The position numbers and the translations under genes are program-made. 64,000 bases of DNA from Leptolyngbya ohadii IS1 (GTDB lineage: Bacteria > Cyanobacteriota > Cyanobacteriia > Elainellales > Elainellaceae): NCBI RefSeq assembly GCF_002215035.1, contig NZ_NKFP01000006.1, forward strand, positions 137,083 to 201,082, read 5' to 3'. Within the stretch, counting starts at the first letter, position 1, and each line of letters starts with the position of its first letter. The notes beneath the pieces are model-generated. The model searched no databases. It was given only the letters and a program-made list of their open reading frames with translations, and was not told the DNA's origin. Of this stretch, positions 62,376-64,000 are shown piece after piece.

Positions 62376-64000
62376 CTACTCTTGATACGCTTCCATAGGC
62401 AGACAGGAACACACCAAATTTCGATCGCCATAGGCATTGTCGATTCTTGCCACGGCTGCCCAGAATTTATTGGTCTTTGTCCAGGCGGTCGGGTAGGCGG
62501 CGCGTTCGCGGGAGTAAGGGCGTTCCCAGGTATCCGTGAGTAGGGCGGCAGCGGTGTGGGGTGCGTTCTTAAGCAAATTGTTTTCGCGATCGACTTCTCC
62601 GGCTTCAATTTCACGGATTTCTTCCCGGATAGCGATCATGGCATCGCAGAAGCGATCGAGTTCTTGCAGGGATTCGCTTTCGGTCGGTTCTACCATGACT
62701 GTACCTGCCACGGGCCACGAGACAGTTGGGGGGTGGAAGCCGTAGTCAATCAGCCGCTTGGCGATGTCGTCTACTTCGATGCCTGCCGTCTTTTTGAACT
62801 GCCGCAGATCCAGAATGCACTCGTGCGCCACTAAGCCATTCTTGCCCTTATAAAGGACAGGATAGTGACCCTCCAGGCGCTTGGCGATGTAGTTGGCGTT
62901 GAGGATTGCCACTTCGGTTGCGCGAGTCAGCCCAGAGCCGCCCATCATGGCGATGTACATCCAGGAGATTGGCAGAATGCTGCCGCTGCCCCAGGGAGCC
63001 GCCGAAACTGCGCCGATGTGGGATTGCTCAGAATTGCCGAACATCTCGACGATCGCATGACCCGGCAGAAAGGGAACTAAGTGAGACTGTACGCCGATCG
63101 GACCCATGCCCGGACCCCCGCCGCCGTGGGGAATACAGAAAGTCTTGTGCAGGTTCAGATGACACACATCCGCGCCAAAGTCTGCGGGACGACATAATCC
63201 CACCTGGGCGTTCATATTCGCTCCGTCCATGTAGACCTGTCCGCCGTTGGCGTGGACGATTTCGCAGATCTCACGGATGCCTTCCTCAAATACGCCGTGG
63301 GTCGAGGGGTAAGTGACCATCAACGCCGACAGATTATCCCGGTGCTGCTCTGCTTTTTTGCGTAAATCTTCGATGTCAATATTGCCTTCACTGTCGCAGG
63401 CGATCGGCACCACTTTCATCCCTGCCATGACTGCACTCGCCGGATTGGTTCCGTGGGCAGATTCGGGAATCAGACAGACCTTACGATGTCCCTCACCCCG
63501 CGACTCGTGGTATTGACGAATTACGAGCAGTCCGGTGTACTCACCCTGCGAACCCGCATTTGGCTGGAGGGAAATGCCTGCGAACCCAGTAATTTCTGAG
63601 AGCCACTGTTCTAACTGTCGGAACATCACCTGATAGCCCTGCGCCTGATCGATCGGCACAAAGGGGTGGATTTGCCCAAACTCTGTCCAGGTAATCGGAA
63701 TCATCTCCGAGGTAGCATTCAGCTTCATCGTGCAGGAGCCAAGCGGAATCATTGCCGTCGTCAGCGACAGATCCTTCGACTGGAGGCGATAGAGATACCG
63801 CAGCATCTCGGTTTCCGATCGATAGGCGGAGAAGACGGGATGGGTGAGGTAGGGGGTGGTGCGGGTGAGGGTGGAGTGGATGGGTGGATGGGTGGATGGG
63901 TGAGTGGGTGGATGGGAAGAGGGTGAGGAGGTCAGTGAGGTCTTGAGGAGTGGTGGTTTCGTCTAGGGTGATGCCGATCGCGTCTTTATCGATGGGGCGG
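62376..64000 (-). CDS. gcvP: glycine dehydrogenase (P protein), C-terminal part, reading frame broken at an octamer repeat
   Basis: GcvP decarboxylates glycine in the glycine cleavage system with PLP. The downstream frame (62376-63806 and further up) shows [60 protein letters not shown] with the PLP Lys, and the normal end. Upstream, in another frame, [20 protein letters not shown] (63999-63940) is the expected preceding segment. The two frames differ by one base and are separated by an octamer array at 63878-63917; the downstream frame meets TAG at 63965-63963 if followed upwards. One extra 8-bp unit (or two fewer) would restore one frame. The N-terminal half is beyond the window. Confidence 0.9.
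63878..63917 (+). repeat. octamer tandem repeat inside gcvP
   Basis: Three exact GGATGGGT units are followed by GAGTGGGT and GGATGGGA. On the gene strand they encode a Pro/His/Ser/Thr-rich linker between the two halves of GcvP. Confidence 0.9.

Noticed and set aside
62376-63806. A complete short gcvP starting at the internal Met at 63806
   Set aside because: This Met lies inside the conserved [12 protein letters not shown] segment and the expected upstream coding continues beyond it, so it is not a natural start.
12250-63917. CRISPR array
   Set aside because: I looked for regularly spaced direct repeats of 25-40 bp with unique spacers. The repeats found are contiguous tandems or scattered hairpins, and no cas gene is present.

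Overview
The window is a stretch of a filamentous-type cyanobacterial chromosome. It carries photosystem I genes (psaB, psaF, psaJ), an aa3 cytochrome oxidase operon, several proteins found almost only in cyanobacteria (DUF1400, DUF2993, DUF3747/SLH, DUF6391, WGxxGxxG), and very many copies of the HIP1 octamer GCGATCGC. I did not identify the species; dispersed low-complexity octamers and multi-hairpin repeats of this kind suggest a Leptolyngbya/Oscillatoria-like lineage, which is inference.

Layout. 1-7.1 kb: a cut-off TCD-family gene, hisIE, a PfkB sugar kinase, tRNA-Arg(CCG), a giant membrane-anchored hydrolase-like protein with a YIP1 protein, and purN. 7.3-14.2 kb: an FCD-type GntR regulator with a nearby palindrome, an M20 amidohydrolase and a complete PotABCD-like ABC importer, which reads as a scavenging cluster for a carbamoyl/amide nitrogen compound. 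14.3-21.8 kb: an FdhF/YdeP molybdoenzyme, a DUF1400 esterase, a GNAT acetyltransferase and a psaB that has no psaA beside it. 22.6-30.4 kb: a type I restriction-modification island (hsdR, hsdS, a PrrC-like ATPase, vapBC, hsdM). 30.7-39.2 kb: a sugar-binding lipoprotein, psaFJ, cytosine deaminase, a histidine kinase and aroF (DAHP synthase). 39.8-44.2 kb: a GldA/GldF/GldG/DUF4340 ABC system. 44.5-50.5 kb: a secreted protein, a broken DUF6391 gene and ctaCDE. 50.8-64 kb: WGxxGxxG protein, YebC, a UbiH-like FAD hydroxylase, a fasciclin protein, DUF2993, an EamA transporter, RecD2, an SLH surface protein and the C-terminal part of gcvP.

Three things stand out. First, the type I R-M operon carries, between hsdS and hsdM, an ABC-type ATPase whose C-terminal part shows the R-x3-E ... 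H arrangement of the PrrC anticodon nuclease; with vapBC in the same operon this would be a layered defence locus with two possible RNA-cleaving back-ups. Second, aroF is preceded by a short reading frame packed with Trp, Phe and Tyr codons, followed by mutually exclusive antiterminator and terminator hairpins: a classical ribosome-mediated attenuator on the first enzyme of aromatic synthesis. Third, an 8-bp low-complexity repeat (GGATGGGT and a related CT-rich form) is scattered between genes and also sits inside or at the start of coding regions. In gcvP it coincides with a frame break that gain of one repeat unit would repair; in the UbiH-like gene it separates the only nearby ATG from the FAD-binding frame. 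These could be phase-variable switches, decayed genes or assembly errors, and the sequence alone cannot decide which.
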